From positions 1 through 6,934 of the forward strand of contig JAQULX010000146.1 in assembly GCA_028718465.1 (NCBI GenBank): 6,934 nt of DNA, read 5' to 3'. The notes beneath the pieces are model-generated. The model did no database searches, was not told the DNA's origin, and was given only the letters and a program-made list of their open reading frames with translations. The stretch comes from Dehalococcoidales bacterium (GTDB lineage Bacteria; Chloroflexota; Dehalococcoidia; Dehalococcoidales; UBA3254). This document shows, in pieces, positions 5,610 through 6,934 of this stretch (its first letter is position 1; each line of letters starts with the position of its first letter). Position numbers and translations under genes: made by a program.

Positions 5610-6659
5610 ATGAGCAGCGAAAAACCCAAAGAACCGGAAGACGGACGCGATAAGTCTATCCGCGAAATTGTCCGGGGCATTTATCAAATACGCGTGCCAC
5701 TGTCGGAAGACCAGACTGTTCCACTTCCATATGTGAATGTTTATCTGGTAGAAGGTACGCACGGCTGGTTCCTGATAGATACCGGCTGGTCCTCCCCCGG
5801 TTCGCTGGAATTCATGAATACCACCCTCGGCAGCCTGGGTCTTTCTTTAAAAGACATCAGCACTATTATCATCACTCACTGTCACCCCGACCACTTCGGA
5901 CTGGCCGGAAAGATCAAGCACCTGTCGCCCAGGATCCAGATATTAATGCACCGATGGGAATTGAACCTGATGGAATCGCGTTACATCAGGTTTTCCGAAC
6001 CCCAGGAAAAGATGTCCATATTGTTGATCAGCCACGGCGTACCGGTAAATTTGATTGGAGACCTGGAGATGGCTTTCATGCCCGCCCTGGAACTGGTAAC
6101 TATCACCGACCCTGACCACATCCTGTACAGCGGCGAGATCATTGATACCGGAATTTATCAACTGGAGGCCATCTGGACTCCCGGACACTCGCCGGGACAT
6201 ATCTGCCTGTATGAGCACGGGAACGGCTTTCTTTTTTCCGGCGACCATATTTTACCGAATATTACCCCTAATATCAGCTACCATATCCTGTCCGGAGATA
6301 ATCCCCTGGGCGACTACCTCTACGCCCTGGGTAAACTCAGCAACCTGCCGGTAACACAGGTGCACCCCGGTCACCAGTATTCATTTTCCGACCTTAAAGG
6401 CAGGGTCAAGGCCATCCTCAACCACCACCAGGCCAGAGAAAATGAAATACAAAAATTCGTCGGAAACGGGACTTACAGCGCTTATGAGATAGCGGCCAAT
6501 ATCTCCTGGGAAATACCCGGGCTTTCCTTTGATGAATTCGTTCCATTTCACAAGCGTATGGCGATAACCGAAACTATCGCCCATGTTGAGCATATGCGCT
6601 GGGAAGGCAAGCTGCGAAAAACCCTCAAAGATAAATATATTCTCTATTCTAAAGCCTGA
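5610..6659 (+). CDS. Metallo-beta-lactamase-fold hydrolase with C-terminal winged-helix-like domain
   Basis: This 349-residue soluble protein belongs to the large metal-dependent hydrolase superfamily that includes glyoxalase II and RNase Z relatives; the substrate cannot be predicted. The metal-binding set is complete: HCHPDH (90-95), His193 in TPGHSPGH, Asp212 in SGDH and His252 or His255 in VHPGH. From about residue 265 a helical C-terminal domain, with NHHQAREN and later ETIAHVEHMRWEGK (321-334), resembles the winged-helix domain of LACTB2-like proteins, which argues against a beta-lactamase role. I chose the ATG at 5610. The ATG at 5595, which adds five residues (MLRDR), lies inside the promoter -10 element and has no ribosome site. 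The start at 5610 has only AGGG (5601-5604) close upstream, and that would fall before the predicted transcription start, suggesting a leaderless or nearly leaderless message. Read-through from ftsH is possible. The frame is intact and no stable partner gene is evident. Confidence 0.9.
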   Translation: MSSEKPKEPEDGRDKSIREIVRGIYQIRVPLSEDQTVPLPYVNVYLVEGTHGWFLIDTGWSSPGSLEFMNTTLGSLGLSLKDISTIIITHCHPDHFGLAGKIKHLSPRIQILMHRWELNLMESRYIRFSEPQEKMSILLISHGVPVNLIGDLEMAFMPALELVTITDPDHILYSGEIIDTGIYQLEAIWTPGHSPGHICLYEHGNGFLFSGDHILPNITPNISYHILSGDNPLGDYLYALGKLSNLPVTQVHPGHQYSFSDLKGRVKAILNHHQARENEIQKFVGNGTYSAYEIAANISWEIPGLSFDEFVPFHKRMAITETIAHVEHMRWEGKLRKTLKDKYILYSKA

Positions 6660-6725
6660 CCTTCTGCCACTCGAATCCCTTCCATTAAACATGTCCTACG
6701 CAGCTATGCAATAATTGGGAGCCAG

Positions 6726-6784
6726 TTAACCTTACAGGCTATTGCACCCCTCCATTCTTGTTGCTATACTTATGGCAAGGTTAA
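6726..6784. repeat. 8-bp inverted repeat bracketing the lipoprotein promoter
   Basis: TTAACCTT (6726-6733) and AAGGTTAA (6777-6784) are perfect inverted copies. The first lies just upstream of the predicted -35 and the second covers the predicted transcription start. Their centres are 51 bases apart, about five helical turns, so both would face the same side of the DNA. Such a pair could bind one regulator with looping, but an 8-mer match can also be chance. Confidence 0.35.
6742..6770 (+). promoter_or_regulatory. Extended -10 promoter of the lipoprotein gene
   Basis: TTGCAC (6742-6747), 17 bases, then TATACT (6765-6770), with TG at 6762-6763 giving an extended -10. Transcription would start about 6777, leaving a leader of roughly 29 bases before the ATG at 6806. 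I see no terminator between the hydrolase stop and this promoter. Confidence 0.6.
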
Positions 6785-6805
6785 GGTCTCCAGCGGGAGG
6801 AACAA

Positions 6806-6934
6806 ATGCAGCATTATCGATTAATGTGCCTGATCGCCCTGATAATAACAATACTCTTTTCAGTCATCGGCTGTTTCGGGGTTGCCAGCGGCGCCGGGAA
6901 GTCTACCGGAACTGCTACTCCCACAGGGATGATG
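6806..6934 (+). CDS. Putative lipoprotein, N-terminal 43 residues (cut by right edge)
   Basis: Only the export signal and the first part of the linker are in the window. The translation begins MQHYRLMCLIALIITILF and has a hydrophobic core (about residues 6-19) ending in the lipobox V20-I21-G22-C23. Signal peptidase II should cleave before Cys23, leaving a lipid-anchored protein on the outer face of the membrane. After the cysteine comes a small-residue linker rich in Gly, Ala, Ser and Thr (FGVASGAGKSTGTATPTG), typical of the flexible spacer before a binding domain. GGGAGG (6795-6800) five bases before the ATG supports the start, and a good promoter lies upstream. The function cannot be told from this part; solute-binding and cell-surface proteins are common in this class. 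Confidence 0.75.
   Translation, partial: MQHYRLMCLIALIITILFSVIGCFGVASGAGKSTGTATPTGMM

Noticed and set aside
1..6934. CRISPR array, insertion sequence, toxin-antitoxin or phage-defence module
   Set aside because: I found no regularly spaced repeats, transposase or defence gene signatures on either strand.

Overview
The window is bacterial DNA of moderate GC content, with five protein genes: two run off the ends and three are complete. Ribosome binding sites and sigma-70-type promoters are recognisable. The genes are mostly housekeeping types and do not fix the lineage. The long actinobacterial-type NAD+ synthetase, the FtsH with a large external domain and the metallo-hydrolase with a C-terminal winged helix would fit a Chloroflexota (Dehalococcoidia-like) genome, but this is a weak guess from general familiarity, not a demonstrated placement.

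Layout from left to right. (1) 1-1241, minus strand: the first 413 residues of a glutamine-dependent NAD+ synthetase (nadE); its C-terminus lies beyond the left edge. (2) 1242-1950: about 700 bases without a convincing gene. It holds a candidate nadE promoter and a GC-rich leader fold, a clear intrinsic terminator reading leftward at 1620-1660, and several unexplained inverted repeats. (3) 1951-3159, minus strand: a complete 12-helix major facilitator transporter of the monocarboxylate/oxalate-formate type. (4) 3160-3438: a divergent control region with back-to-back promoters, a GTTCCTG/CAGGAAC repeat cluster and a TTTCACA-N4-TGTGAAA palindrome. (5) 3439-5409, plus strand: complete ftsH, the membrane-anchored AAA+ zinc protease, whose first membrane segment ends in a lipobox-like LASC. 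(6) 5410-5609: spacer with hairpins and a consensus promoter (TTGACA-17-TATGCT). (7) 5610-6659, plus strand: a metallo-beta-lactamase-fold hydrolase with a C-terminal winged-helix-like domain. (8) 6660-6805: spacer with an extended -10 promoter bracketed by an 8-bp inverted repeat. (9) 6806 to the right edge, plus strand: the N-terminus of a lipoprotein.

The genes do not form an obvious pathway. Each appears to have its own promoter, so this looks like a set of separately controlled core genes rather than an operon. I found no CRISPR array, transposase, tRNA, rRNA or phage gene. The points most worth a second look are regulatory: a promoter whose -10 element overlaps the upstream ATG of the hydrolase and implies a nearly leaderless mRNA, palindromes in three control regions, and an orphan terminator about 290 bases beyond the transporter stop. 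I do not see a convincing new multi-gene system.
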